Origin: JANQOH01 sp965243325
GTDB lineage: Bacteria; Pseudomonadota; Alphaproteobacteria; UBA7887
Assembly: GCA_965243325.1 (NCBI GenBank)
Contig: CBDEUQ010000003.1
Span: 992,001-1,056,000, forward strand
Reading direction: 5' to 3'
Length of the DNA stretch: 64,000 nucleotides
In this document: positions 42,731 to 51,611 of the stretch, piece by piece
Layout: each line of letters opens with the position of its first letter
How positions within the stretch are numbered: the first letter of the stretch is position 1
Notes under the pieces: model-generated
Seen by the model: only the letters and a program-made list of their open reading frames with translations
Databases searched by the model: none
What the model was told of the DNA's origin: nothing
Made by a program: the position numbers and the translations under genes

Positions 42731-42843
42731 TTGCGTCCGTCGAATTGTCGACGTCTGTGGTATGCGTAATATGCTCTATGTGTTTCGGTCGCCGTCCGGC
42801 CTGGGCAAGAGCGGACACAGAGTTGGATATGTGGGGAAACATA

Positions 42844-44037
42844 ATGCCTGACGAAATTGACCTCGAAACCCTCCTGGACGGGTGCACCGACGATTCATTC
42901 GAGAACGGCATCCGAATTGACAGCGATCTGGAGCCCTTGTCCGGCCCCGGCGGATCGGTCAAGCCGGCGGTTTACGAAGGAGGAACCTATCAGCTCGATC
43001 GCCGGTGGGCCTCTCCCGCCGACGATGAGCCGACGCAGGTTATCGTCATAGACAACGTCCCGTCGCAGGCAAATCGCCTTGAAGAAGCTTTGCGGAGGAG
43101 CCGCGACTCGACCTCGATACCGGAGCTCCTGCTCGACCTTTCGGAGCTTTCGTACCTTCCTGCGCATTTGCCCCGCTCTCTGTCGAGTCTTCAGTTTCCT
43201 CACCGCAACGCCGACGCCTATCTGCGCGATGCTAAACTGGACGGGGAGGACTTTATCAAGACAAGACTGGGACGGGAGATATTCGGTGCGACGGCGCAGA
43301 CCTGCGGCCCCTTGATTGGGTGGTTTCCTCAGGCGCTGCTATATGGCTTCTGGCAGTCCCATTTGGGCAAGAAGCGCCAGAACACCAAGCACGCGCGTGC
43401 GTGGGTCTCGGAAATCGTCGGCTGGCGACCGGCCTCGTCGCAGACCAAGGGAATGGGGCTCAAGGGAGATCCCCTTAATCTTAATACCACCGACGATGTG
43501 ACTTCCAATCGTGACGACCGCACAACATGGACTGTGGCAAGCGGCAGGAGGGTTGCGGGGGAGAAGAACGAAAAGCTCTCCGAGATCGGCCACGGGCAAG
43601 TGCCGTTCATGCGGAACGACGCTCCCACGGCGGCTGTGTCTTTCGCGCGTGTGACACAGCGCGCCACGGTGTCGTTTGCACAACTCAGGCGCGTGAGTCT
43701 TGGAGGAGATTCGAACGAGGCGGATGCGGCAGTACGGGCATTGCTTGTGGCCCTCGGGCTTCATGCACACCAGTTCGCCTTCGGCCGGGGATTCGCGTTA
43801 CGCTCGGGCGCCGAACTTCGACCCAGATCGACCACTGTGACCTGGCTTGGTGCGAATGGCGACACGGAAGTCAACCTCGGCAGCGTCGAAACGACTTGCG
43901 CCCTTCTCGAGTCCACGAGGAAACATGCGGCGTCCTGCGGCGTGCCGCTCGACGGCTGGGGAACGCCGGCGAAGCGGCTGACTCCGAAGGAAAACCTCAG
44001 GACGGCGATCCTGTCGACTTGGCCTCCCCTCGCCTGA
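42844..44037 (+). CDS. csb1: type I-G Cascade backbone protein Cas7 (Csb1)
   Basis: The 397-aa product is a GSU0053/Csb1-family Cas7. The family motif appears as RIDSDLEPLSGPGGSVKPAV then YEGGTYQL, and QVIVIDNVPSQANRLEEALR matches the Csb1 SQANR signature. Several copies would coat the crRNA spacer in the surveillance complex. ATG 42844 follows GGGGAAAC; an in-frame ATG at 42829 is possible but has no better site. Its TGA overlaps the ATG of csb2 by one base (TGATG), the first of several overlaps in this operon. It is the first gene of the operon, so the promoter should lie in 42731-42843. Confidence 0.88.
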   Translation: MPDEIDLETLLDGCTDDSFENGIRIDSDLEPLSGPGGSVKPAVYEGGTYQLDRRWASPADDEPTQVIVIDNVPSQANRLEEALRRSRDSTSIPELLLDLSELSYLPAHLPRSLSSLQFPHRNADAYLRDAKLDGEDFIKTRLGREIFGATAQTCGPLIGWFPQALLYGFWQSHLGKKRQNTKHARAWVSEIVGWRPASSQTKGMGLKGDPLNLNTTDDVTSNRDDRTTWTVASGRRVAGEKNEKLSEIGHGQVPFMRNDAPTAAVSFARVTQRATVSFAQLRRVSLGGDSNEADAAVRALLVALGLHAHQFAFGRGFALRSGAELRPRSTTVTWLGANGDTEVNLGSVETTCALLESTRKHAASCGVPLDGWGTPAKRLTPKENLRTAILSTWPPLA

Positions 44038-45440
44038 TGCTGGCGATAAGCGTCGAATTCCTGCACGGGACTTTTCGCGGCGACCCGCGCGGCACCGCTG
44101 TCACCGGAGAGTTGACAAGAGGCGAATGGCCTCCGTCCCCGGCCCGGCTATTCGCTTCCTTCGTCGCAGCCGACGGAACGCGGCAGGCCACCCGTGTCAC
44201 TGACGGCCATGAACTTTCCTGGCTGGAACGGCTCCCGCCACCGACGATCCACGCCCGGAGCGATCCATCGCATCAGGTGCTCGAGCCCCGATTCGTCGTT
44301 GAGCACGGCGACTCCGCGAGGAAGGCGACGCACCACGAATATGTCGCCAGAAAGGCGGCCCTGTATCGAGGCGGCGTCCGGGTGGTCCCCGGCGATCCGT
44401 TCGTCGTATATTGCTGGGACGTGGAAGCGCCGGACGACGATACTCTTGCCGCACTCCGTCGGCGGGCCGCGAGGATCGGCTATCTCGGCACTTCCGACTC
44501 CCCAGTCCGTGTCCGTGTGGCAACGGAGAAGCTTGGCGCTTCGCCGTTCGAAGCGTTCGTGCCGGATCCGAAAGGCGATGTTCGTATCGCTATCACGCAG
44601 CCGGGCGACACCCTGACACTCGATCGGATGTACGACGCTTGGCGTCAACGCGGGGCCTCGGTCAGCCGGTCGCAGTTTCCGACGCTCCTTCACTGGGCAA
44701 CCTACCGGTCGCCCGGCGGCCGTCGCGAGACAGGACGTGGAGAAGTAGTGGCTTGGCTACGCCTATTTCCGGCCTTGTCGGGGAGGCGGCTTTCCGCCGT
44801 TACCACGCTGTTCAAAGAAGCCGTCCTCAGCCGATACCAGCGCATGCACAACGAGCCGCCGGCTATCCTGCACGGCCACGGATTCAGGAGTCGGGGCTAC
44901 GATCTCGCCCGCTACCTGGCGCTGCCCGACGTCGGCTTTCCGCGCTCTCGGGGCCGCATCCACGGACTCGCCCTTTGGTTGCCGCCGGGTTTCGATCGCG
45001 CTCAGCAGTTTAAGGCCCGCGACGCGGCTTTCTCCATCGACGCGCTCGTCGGGCGAGGCATCGAGGCGTCCGTGGAACCGCGCCTGGACGAGGAGCTGCG
45101 GCCCTGGGCCGTGAATCCACGCCGCTGGCAGGGGCCATCGCCGACTTGGGTGACGGCGTTCCCCGTGATCCACGAGAGGCGAGGCGTACCCGGCCTCTCG
45201 GAAGCCGCGCGCTGGTGCCGTCACGCCGGCCTTCCCGATCCGATTGGCTTTCGCTCTTGCCGCACGCCTCTGCTCCCGGGCGCCGTCGATCTGGCGCCGG
45301 CGGAGGTCAACCGCCCCGGACGCCCGGCGCTGCCCTACTCCCACGCCGAGTTCCGCTTTGCCGATCCCGTGACGGGACCGGTCGTCGTTGGCGCGGGGAG
45401 ACAGCGCGGTTTCGGCCTCTGCGTGCCTGTCAATGGCTGA
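44037..45440 (+). CDS. csb2: type I-G Cas5-Cas6 fusion protein (Csb2)
   Basis: The 467-aa GSU0054/Csb2-family protein begins with the family hallmark ISVEFLHGTFRGDPRGTAV then RGEWPPSPARLFASFV. The N-terminal part is the Cas5-like RAMP that caps the crRNA 5' end. The C-terminal part corresponds to the Cas6-like RNase that cuts the repeat, and ends with a Gly-rich loop (VGAGRQRGFGLCVPV). This one gene therefore replaces both cas5 and cas6, a defining feature of type I-G. The start overlaps csb1 by 1 bp, and the end overlaps cas3 by 8 bp. Confidence 0.88.
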   Translation: MLAISVEFLHGTFRGDPRGTAVTGELTRGEWPPSPARLFASFVAADGTRQATRVTDGHELSWLERLPPPTIHARSDPSHQVLEPRFVVEHGDSARKATHHEYVARKAALYRGGVRVVPGDPFVVYCWDVEAPDDDTLAALRRRAARIGYLGTSDSPVRVRVATEKLGASPFEAFVPDPKGDVRIAITQPGDTLTLDRMYDAWRQRGASVSRSQFPTLLHWATYRSPGGRRETGRGEVVAWLRLFPALSGRRLSAVTTLFKEAVLSRYQRMHNEPPAILHGHGFRSRGYDLARYLALPDVGFPRSRGRIHGLALWLPPGFDRAQQFKARDAAFSIDALVGRGIEASVEPRLDEELRPWAVNPRRWQGPSPTWVTAFPVIHERRGVPGLSEAARWCRHAGLPDPIGFRSCRTPLLPGAVDLAPAEVNRPGRPALPYSHAEFRFADPVTGPVVVGAGRQRGFGLCVPVNG

Positions 45441-48255
45441 CGCAAGGTCGACGCCCGTAGACGGGGCACGGCCAGCCGACCCGGCGCGGATTCCGCCGTT
45501 GCCGACGTTCGGCGAATTCTACCATGCCGTCAACGGACGCGATCCGTTCCCCTGGCAGACGCGCCTTGCGAACCGTGTCGCGAGGAACGAGCCATGGCCG
45601 CCCGAGGTCGGCGTGCCGACGGGTCTTGGCAAGACCGCCTGCCTTGACATCGCAATATGGTGGTTATCGTCGCAAGCAGACCGAGCGCCCGCGCATCGCA
45701 CCGCGCCAACGCGCATCTGGTGGGTTGTGAACCGGCGCCTTCTCGTGGATTCGACCGCCGAACACGCAAGAAAAATCGCGACAATGCTACGCGACCCGGA
45801 ATCCGCGGGATTGGGCGCCGCCAAGTGCCGCGTCGTTAAGTGTATCGCTGACCGGCTCCGCTTCCTGTGGGTCGATCCGGCCGCGCCCCCGCTGGACGTG
45901 ATCAGCCTTCGGGGTGGCATCGTCTCGCGTACACCTGCCGACCCGGCGCGACCGACGGTTGTCCTTTGCACATTGCCGATGTACGCGTCACGCCTGCTAT
46001 TCCGAGGCTACGGCTCCAGTCGGCGCTCCGTCGATGCCGCTATGGCGGGAATCGACAGTTTGGTTCTGCTCGACGAGGCGCACTTGGCAAACCACCTGCG
46101 AGCGTTGATCCCCGCGCTCGCCGAATGCACTCCGGAAGCAAGGGTATTTCTCGGTACGGCGCGCTCGCAGCCGACCGTCGTCGCGCTGACCGCGACGGGA
46201 AATGCGGCGAAATGCGAACGATTCGACCTGGATGACGACGACGAAGCGCATCCGGTCGTTTGTCGGCGACTGAACGCGGCGAAGCCGCTTCGAGTCGATG
46301 TCGCCAAAGGCGAAACGGCGAGCAGCCTCGCGCAAGCCGCCGTTTCGCTCATTCAGGAGGCGTCCGCTCCGACCGCGTGCCTTGTATTCGCCAATACGCC
46401 GAAGACGGCGCGGAAGACGTTCGCGCGCCTGTGCAAGGCGTTTCCCGGATCGGAGATCCTGCTTCTCACGGGACTCGCGCGCGAACGCGAGGCAGCCCGA
46501 ATCCGTGCCCGGATACTCGACCCGGAACACGGAATGGCGACGGCCCGCCCGGCGAACGCACCGCGCCGGCACCATCTGATCGTGGTGGCGACGCAAACCT
46601 TGGAAGTCGGTGCCGACATCGACGCGGAGTACCTCGTCACCGAAGGGTGCGGCGTTCGGGCACTCACGCAGCGATTGGGCCGGCTCAACCGCCTCGGACG
46701 TTTTCCTCACGCTCGCGCAATGTACGTCCATGCGCCGCCGGTCCGAACTCGTGACGGGAAAGGCGCGGATGCGGACATGTGGCCGGTGTACGGGCGGGAA
46801 CCGGCGGAAGTATTTGCACGGCTGCGGAAATCGTGTGCGGGCGGCGCTACCGGAACCGTCGACCTCCGTCCGCGGTCGGTCGCTTCGGTGCTGGGACCGC
46901 CGCTCGACAACCCCGGCCGTGCGCCGGAGGTCCTTCCCGGCCTGCTGTACGAGTGGACAAAGACCACGACACCGCCGGAGGGCGAAGCACCGGTGGAACC
47001 TTACTTTAGTGGCATCGCCGCATTCCGGTTGTCGGTGAGCTTGCTCTGGCGCGCCCACGTTCCGGCTCCGGGCAAACGACTGTGGCCGCGGGGCATGGAT
47101 CGCGAGGCGTTAGAAGTACCCTTGGCGGAAGCGCGCGAGGCTCTCGGGAACGGCGCGGTGTGCCGATTGGGACCGGACAGCGTCACGATCGAGGAGGTTT
47201 CCGTCCACGACCTGCGTCCCGGCGACCGAGTCGTGATCGCCAGCGACCAGGGATGCATGGACCGGTTCGGTTGGAAACCCGCAGCTTCCAATACCGTCCC
47301 GGACGACTCGCTTGCCAACCTCGGATTACCGCTGGACGCTGTCGCCATCCGGCGGCTGTGCGGTGCGGAAGTCGGTGGGCTTGTCGACGCGGCACTAGGA
47401 ATTGCCGACGACGACAGCGACATCGACGAAGCAGACCGGTTGGAAGCGGTTGCGGAAATCCTGGCCGCACTCGAGGGCGCGCCCCTTCCCGAGGGATGGG
47501 AGAACGAGGAATGGACGGGATTTGTCGGCCGATTGCGCCCGCGCGTTCTCCAGCCTCGTAACGAAGTACCGCGCCTGCCTGTCGAGCGGCCCGACCGGGA
47601 AGCACCCAGCGACGACTTCGACGAACTTTCGCTCGGTCCGGCCGCCGTGGAGCTGGACCGGCACTGCGAACAGGTGGGGAGCCGGGCAAGGAAGCTGGCG
47701 GAGCGGATCGGCCTGCCGGACGATCTGCTAGAAGCGGTCGAGCGCGCCGCAACGCTGCACGATATCGGCAAGGCCGACCCAAGGTTTCAGCGGTGGCTGG
47801 ATCCGGGACGTCAATCCGGCGCATTTCTCGCGAAATCGGCCGTGCCACGGCACCGCTGGGAAGCGATGCGCGTGTCTTCGGGTTGGCCCAGAGGGGGGCG
47901 CCACGAGGAACTTTCGGCACGGCTGGTACGCGCGTGGCTCGATCGTGAGCCCGCCTGGGGCAGTCGGCTTCAACGGGACCTGTTGGTTCATCTGGTGATC
48001 AGCCATCACGGGAAAGGAAGGCCGCTGGTACGACCGGCGACCGACGAAGCGGCGGGCGTTGTGAGCGGAACCGTGGACGGCGTATCGGTAGCCGCGGACG
48101 CGAGCCTCGCTGCGGTCGACTGGGAGCAACCGGGCCGCTTCCGGAGGTTGCAGACAAAGTTGGGGCCGTGGGGACTGTCCCTGCTGGAGGCCATCGTCGT
48201 TCGAGCCGACCATGCTGTGTCGGCAGGCGTCGATGGAACGGCGAATACGATCTGA
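45433..48255 (+). CDS. cas3: CRISPR-associated helicase-nuclease Cas3, type I-G layout
   Basis: The 940-aa Cas3 has the order helicase then HD, the reverse of most type I systems and typical of type I-G. Helicase motifs: GVPTGLGKTA (Walker A, residues 60-69), LLDEAHLANHL (DEAH at 214-217), LTATGNAAK, and VRALTQRLGRLNRLGRF (motif VI). The HD nuclease domain is C-terminal, with TLHDIGKADPRF (His776-Asp777) and a later VISHHGKGRPLV. It would unwind and degrade target DNA marked by the crRNA complex. Motifs are all intact. ATG 45433 overlaps csb2 by 8 bp. Confidence 0.93.
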   Translation: MADARSTPVDGARPADPARIPPLPTFGEFYHAVNGRDPFPWQTRLANRVARNEPWPPEVGVPTGLGKTACLDIAIWWLSSQADRAPAHRTAPTRIWWVVNRRLLVDSTAEHARKIATMLRDPESAGLGAAKCRVVKCIADRLRFLWVDPAAPPLDVISLRGGIVSRTPADPARPTVVLCTLPMYASRLLFRGYGSSRRSVDAAMAGIDSLVLLDEAHLANHLRALIPALAECTPEARVFLGTARSQPTVVALTATGNAAKCERFDLDDDDEAHPVVCRRLNAAKPLRVDVAKGETASSLAQAAVSLIQEASAPTACLVFANTPKTARKTFARLCKAFPGSEILLLTGLAREREAARIRARILDPEHGMATARPANAPRRHHLIVVATQTLEVGADIDAEYLVTEGCGVRALTQRLGRLNRLGRFPHARAMYVHAPPVRTRDGKGADADMWPVYGREPAEVFARLRKSCAGGATGTVDLRPRSVASVLGPPLDNPGRAPEVLPGLLYEWTKTTTPPEGEAPVEPYFSGIAAFRLSVSLLWRAHVPAPGKRLWPRGMDREALEVPLAEAREALGNGAVCRLGPDSVTIEEVSVHDLRPGDRVVIASDQGCMDRFGWKPAASNTVPDDSLANLGLPLDAVAIRRLCGAEVGGLVDAALGIADDDSDIDEADRLEAVAEILAALEGAPLPEGWENEEWTGFVGRLRPRVLQPRNEVPRLPVERPDREAPSDDFDELSLGPAAVELDRHCEQVGSRARKLAERIGLPDDLLEAVERAATLHDIGKADPRFQRWLDPGRQSGAFLAKSAVPRHRWEAMRVSSGWPRGGRHEELSARLVRAWLDREPAWGSRLQRDLLVHLVISHHGKGRPLVRPATDEAAGVVSGTVDGVSVAADASLAAVDWEQPGRFRRLQTKLGPWGLSLLEAIVVRADHAVSAGVDGTANTI

Positions 48256-49148
48256 TGCAATCGTTTACCTGTCCGGGACTTCAAGCTTCGTGGGTCAATG
48301 CTTGGCTCGCAGCCGTCGGCGCGACGGTACTCGACGGCCGCATTCGCCTGCGCTGGACCGTGGGCGAGGCGCCCGTGGCGGTGCTTTCGGCGGCCGACCT
48401 CGATCCGGTTGAAGTGCTGGCCGACGCATGGCCGAGCGAAGCTTTCCTGCGCGACTTGCCAATCGCAAGGCAATGGAACGGCGCCGGAGAATTGGCACGG
48501 AAAGTAACGGTGGAACAATTCGTCGCGCGAGCGAGGAGAGCTCGAGGTCACCGGCAGGCCTGGGCACTTTCCTCGACCATGACGGACTTGAGCGTCAGCA
48601 AGAACAACGAGGTTGCGCACGCTCCCTTCGACCCGGCGGGCCCGGGAACGACGAAGTGGCTGCACCATCGGCTCCTGAAGATTCATGGACTGATCGGGAC
48701 GATCGGCGACGATCGCCTGCGCGAATCGCTCACCGGACGGGCGAATCGAGTAAAGAACAACGGCTTGGGGTTCGACTGCACGCGACTGGGGTCTTTGGCG
48801 GACGCCTCGGATTCGTGGATCGAACCTGTGGTCGAGTTGCTGGCGTTTTTCGGGTTGGCGGTGTTGCCGGTACGAGGCCGAGGAATGGACCGGCGCCGCG
48901 GCGATCCGGACTGGCGGCAGCGTGGGTGGAGAAAACGAAGGGGGGGCAACGGGCAGCGCCGGTTTGTCTGGCCCGCATGGCAGCAGCCGCTCGACACCGC
49001 CGGCATTGACGCACTGTTGGACACTTGGAGCCCGTGGCGCAAGCGAAGCTGGGCGAGCCTCGGCGTCCACGCCGCGTGGCAAAGCGTTCAATATCGGCGC
49101 AGGGCTTCGGCGGACCCCACCAGAGCCATCGGATCGGAGATGCTGTGA
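48255..49148 (+). CDS. csb3: type I-G large-subunit-like protein Csb3 (Cas8)
   Basis: The 297-aa product begins with the Csb3/GSU0052-like segment ASWVNAWLAAVGATVLDGRI then LRW. It has a central ALSSTMTDLSVSKNNEVAHA stretch and a C-terminal LDTWSPWRKRSWASLGV. Csb3 takes the place of Cas8 in the smaller type I-G branch and is expected to help recognise the PAM and recruit Cas3. ATG 48255 overlaps the cas3 stop (TGATG). The 3' end overlaps the cas4 start by 4 bp. Confidence 0.8.
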   Translation: MQSFTCPGLQASWVNAWLAAVGATVLDGRIRLRWTVGEAPVAVLSAADLDPVEVLADAWPSEAFLRDLPIARQWNGAGELARKVTVEQFVARARRARGHRQAWALSSTMTDLSVSKNNEVAHAPFDPAGPGTTKWLHHRLLKIHGLIGTIGDDRLRESLTGRANRVKNNGLGFDCTRLGSLADASDSWIEPVVELLAFFGLAVLPVRGRGMDRRRGDPDWRQRGWRKRRGGNGQRRFVWPAWQQPLDTAGIDALLDTWSPWRKRSWASLGVHAAWQSVQYRRRASADPTRAIGSEML

Positions 49149-49762
49149 CGCCCGAGCCCGTCATCTTGATCTCCGCCATCGAACACTTCGCGTTTTGTCC
49201 GCGTCAGTGCGCGCTGATCCACTGCGACGGCGTATGGTCCGACAATGCCCATACCGTCAGAGGCACACGAGTGCACCGGCGAGTGGACGACGGGAGGCAT
49301 AGCACGGAACGGGACCGTCGGGTACTGCGCGGCATTCCGCTCTGGTCGGAGTCATTGGGACTGTCCGGGCGAGCCGATGTAGTCGAGATGGACCACGGCT
49401 CCGTCTGGCCGGTAGAGTACAAATCCGGCGTTGCGCATGGCCTTGCCGCAAATCTCCAACTCTGCGCGCAGGCGCTGTGCTTGGAAGAAATGCTTGGCGT
49501 CCCGGTTCCATCCGGCAGCGTCTGGTACAGGGGTACGAGGCGGCGCGTAGAGGTTGATTTTACCGCGACATTGCGGAACCAGGTGACGGCCACCGTCACT
49601 GCGATTCGCGAGCAACTTCTGACCGCAGAATTGCCGGACGCCGCGAACGACGAGCGGTGTGCCGAGTGCCAACTCCTGCACCACTGCTTGCCTGCGGTAA
49701 CCGCTTCGACTCGCAAGGTTCAGCAGTATATGTCCAGCATTGTGTTCGGATGCGACATCTGA
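49145..49762 (+). CDS. cas4: CRISPR adaptation nuclease Cas4
   Basis: The 205-aa protein has all Cas4 features: four iron-sulphur Cys (C18 and C22 region CPRQC; C172, C175 and C181 in CAECQLLHHC) and the RecB-nuclease core with SGRADVVEM (Asp78) and VEYKSG (Glu91, Lys93). Cas4 trims new spacers to a PAM-defined end before Cas1-Cas2 inserts them. In many type I-G systems cas4 is fused to cas1; here they are separate genes that overlap out of frame by 13 bp. Translation starts at GTG 49145 inside the csb3 stop. Confidence 0.92.
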   Translation: MTPEPVILISAIEHFAFCPRQCALIHCDGVWSDNAHTVRGTRVHRRVDDGRHSTERDRRVLRGIPLWSESLGLSGRADVVEMDHGSVWPVEYKSGVAHGLAANLQLCAQALCLEEMLGVPVPSGSVWYRGTRRRVEVDFTATLRNQVTATVTAIREQLLTAELPDAANDERCAECQLLHHCLPAVTASTRKVQQYMSSIVFGCDI

Positions 49763-50766
49763 GCACCCTGTACGTACGCAACCACCGTGCCCGCGTTCAG
49801 CATCGCCGGGGATCGTTGACGGTTTCGTCGCCTGACGGGAGCCAGCGCATTCCACTCGAGGCGATTGATGCCGTGGTGCTGCTGGGGGGAGCGCAGGTCA
49901 CCACCTAGGCGCTGGATGCATGCGTGCGACGTGGCGTACGCGTCGCGGCCTTGCATCGGAGTGGCTTCATCCGTTTTCTCGTGACCGGCTCGACCAGTGG
50001 CAACGTCCATCTCCGCAAGGCGCTCTTGGAAGCCGTCGCGGACGATGCCCGCTCGCTCGATTTGTCGAGAGCGATCGTTGCGGCAAAACTGCAGAACAGC
50101 CGGAGGGTGGTCGGCCGCTGGTCGCGCGACGAGAATGACGCGGTTCTCAGCAAACACCTTGCCGACCGAGGCGAACAAATCCGACAACGAATCGCGCGGC
50201 TCGTGGACGCGGGGACGGGCGACCACATACGCGGTATCGAAGGCGACGCGGCCCGGATTTACTTTCGGGCGCTGGAACAGGTCGTGGCAACGACCGAACT
50301 GAGGTTCTCATCGAGAACGCGGCGACCGCCGCGAGATCCGATCAATGCAATGCTGAGCTTTTGCTACGGGTTGGCGGTTACCGAATGCACCGGCGCGCTG
50401 GAAAGCGTGGGTCTTGACTACCAGATGGGGTTCTTCCACCGCCCGAGGTCAGGCAGACCTTCCCTTGCGCTCGACTTGGCGGAAGAATTGCGTGCGTTGA
50501 CCGACCGGTTCGTGGTGTCTTTGGCACGCCGCCGACAAATTGGGCCGGCAAGCTTCGACTACACGCCGGGCGGCGGCGTTTACCTGAGCGACGATGCGAG
50601 GACCGCCCTGATCAAGGCATGGGAAGACCACAAAGAGACCGAAGTTCCTCATCTGATCCTCGGGCGGCCAGTGGGCCGATGGGCGATACCATCGGTGCAA
50701 GCGACCTTGCTCGCCCGTCATCTGCGCGGGGACCTCGCTTCGTACCCGCCGTTCGTTCTCCAATAG
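49750..50766 (+). pseudogene. cas1: CRISPR integrase Cas1 with in-frame amber codon
   Basis: Cas1 inserts new spacers. From ATG 49750 the frame is open except for a TAG at codon 53 (49906-49908), within AVVLLGGAQVTT*ALDACVR. The frame before and after is the same, so this is a nonsense change, not a frameshift. Downstream the catalytic domain is intact: Glu164 (RGIEGDAARIYF), His230 (MGFFHRPRSG) and Asp242 (LALDLAEEL). Homologues usually have an acidic or polar residue at this spot, so one base change such as GAG to TAG would explain it. A protein restarted at GTG 49924 would lack the N-terminal dimer domain. Unless suppressed, the system cannot acquire spacers. TAG is an ordinary stop elsewhere here. 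Confidence 0.85.
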
Positions 50767-50769
50767 CCC

Positions 50770-51060
50770 GTGGATATACTGGTCGCCTACGACATCGCCG
50801 ATACCGACACCAAGGGAGCCGCGCGTCTCAGGCGTGTCGCGGACGTCTGCGGAAAGTATGGACAGCGAGTGCAGTTCTCGGTCTTCGAATGCCGCCTCTC
50901 CAAGGTGAGGCTGGCCCGGCTTGTCGGCGAGATAGAGGACATCATTGACCGTGACCGCGATTCCGTGCTCGTTTACCGTTTCCCCGGCGGGATTGACGCC
51001 GCGACACTGCGTTTGGGCCGTTGTCAGGACCACGCTCTCGGCAAGCCGTGGGTCGTCTGA
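50770..51060 (+). CDS. cas2: CRISPR adaptation protein Cas2
   Basis: The 96-aa protein is a standard Cas2 ferredoxin-like fold: MDILVAYDIADTDTKGAARL, then YGQRVQFSVFECRLS (the Q-x-S-VFE motif) and a C-terminal strand DSVLVYRFPG. The metal-binding-position Asp near residue 8 is present. It forms the core of the Cas1-Cas2 integrase. Translation probably starts at GTG 50770, 3 bp after cas1. The gene ends 194 bp before the first repeat. Confidence 0.93.
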   Translation: MDILVAYDIADTDTKGAARLRRVADVCGKYGQRVQFSVFECRLSKVRLARLVGEIEDIIDRDRDSVLVYRFPGGIDAATLRLGRCQDHALGKPWVV

Positions 51061-51254
51061 GAATTTTGCGAACCTTCGGTGCTTATCGGACCGCAGGCTC
51101 GAGTGTGCAAAATTTGGCGTGCTCGAACCCTGGAATCATGCCACGAACCTCCGCCGATGCTCAATGATCGGGCAACTCGACCGCTCTTCGGCGTCTTGAT
51201 GACCGGATTGAAGCATAATCGCCGCGAGTGGACCGCTACCTGACGCGATTAGCA
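51061..51254 (+). promoter_or_regulatory. CRISPR leader
   Basis: The 194-bp region between cas2 and the first repeat has no gene and is more AT-rich than the cas genes (GAATTTTGCGAACC, GATTGAAGCATAATCG). New spacers would be added at its right end, and array transcription should begin within it. Orientation is supported by the degenerate repeat at the other end of the array and by the GTTGAGCG end of each repeat, which resembles the ATTGAAAC-type crRNA 5' handle. Confidence 0.7.
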
Positions 51255-51611
51255 GTGTCGCCGGGATTTCGATCCCGGCCTTCGTTGAGCGAACCTGGGT
51301 GCGGCGAATGGCGTGACGCCCGCGCAGGGTGTCGCCGGGATTTCGATCCCGGCCTTCGTTGAGCGACGAGCGTGACGCGCTCGACCTCATCCTCCGTCTG
51401 CACGTGTCGCCGGGATTTCGATCCCGGCCTTCGTTGAGCGGCGGACGACATGCGCGCGACCGACGTGATCTACGAGTGTCGCCGGGATTTCGATCCCGGC
51501 CTTCGTTGAGCGAGCAAGCCCCCGACGTGCAGGTTCTCGGGCAGCGCGTGTCGCCGGGATTTCGATCCCGGCCTTCGTTGAGCGGCGCTTGACGGCGACG
51601 ACATCGTTTAT
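51255..51611 (+). CRISPR. CRISPR array, leader-side part (5 repeats)
   Basis: Five identical 37-bp repeats lie at 51255, 51329, 51404, 51476 and 51548. Each is GTGTC, then the palindrome GCCGGGAT-TTCG-ATCCCGGC (8-bp stem, UUCG loop in RNA), then CTTCGTTGAGCG. Spacers are 37, 38, 35 and 35 nt. Spacer 5 begins at 51585 and is cut at 51611 by an inserted IS element. Cleavage by the Cas6 part of Csb2 after the hairpin would leave a GUUGAGCG handle. Confidence 0.97.

Noticed and set aside
42379..42843. An upstream extension of csb1 by 155 codons.
   Set aside because: The extra sequence is Arg/Pro-rich and lies over the broken barrel gene in the opposite direction; the Csb1 family begins near the ATG at 42844.
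3127..49908. In-frame TAG codons in three otherwise good genes (brnA, the recombinase fragment, cas1) suggested recoding of TAG as an amino acid.
   Set aside because: TAG is the normal stop of rpsU, the DUF6524 gene, flp and the ClpP-like gene in this window, so recoding is unlikely. The three cases sit in decayed or accessory DNA and fit single nonsense mutations.
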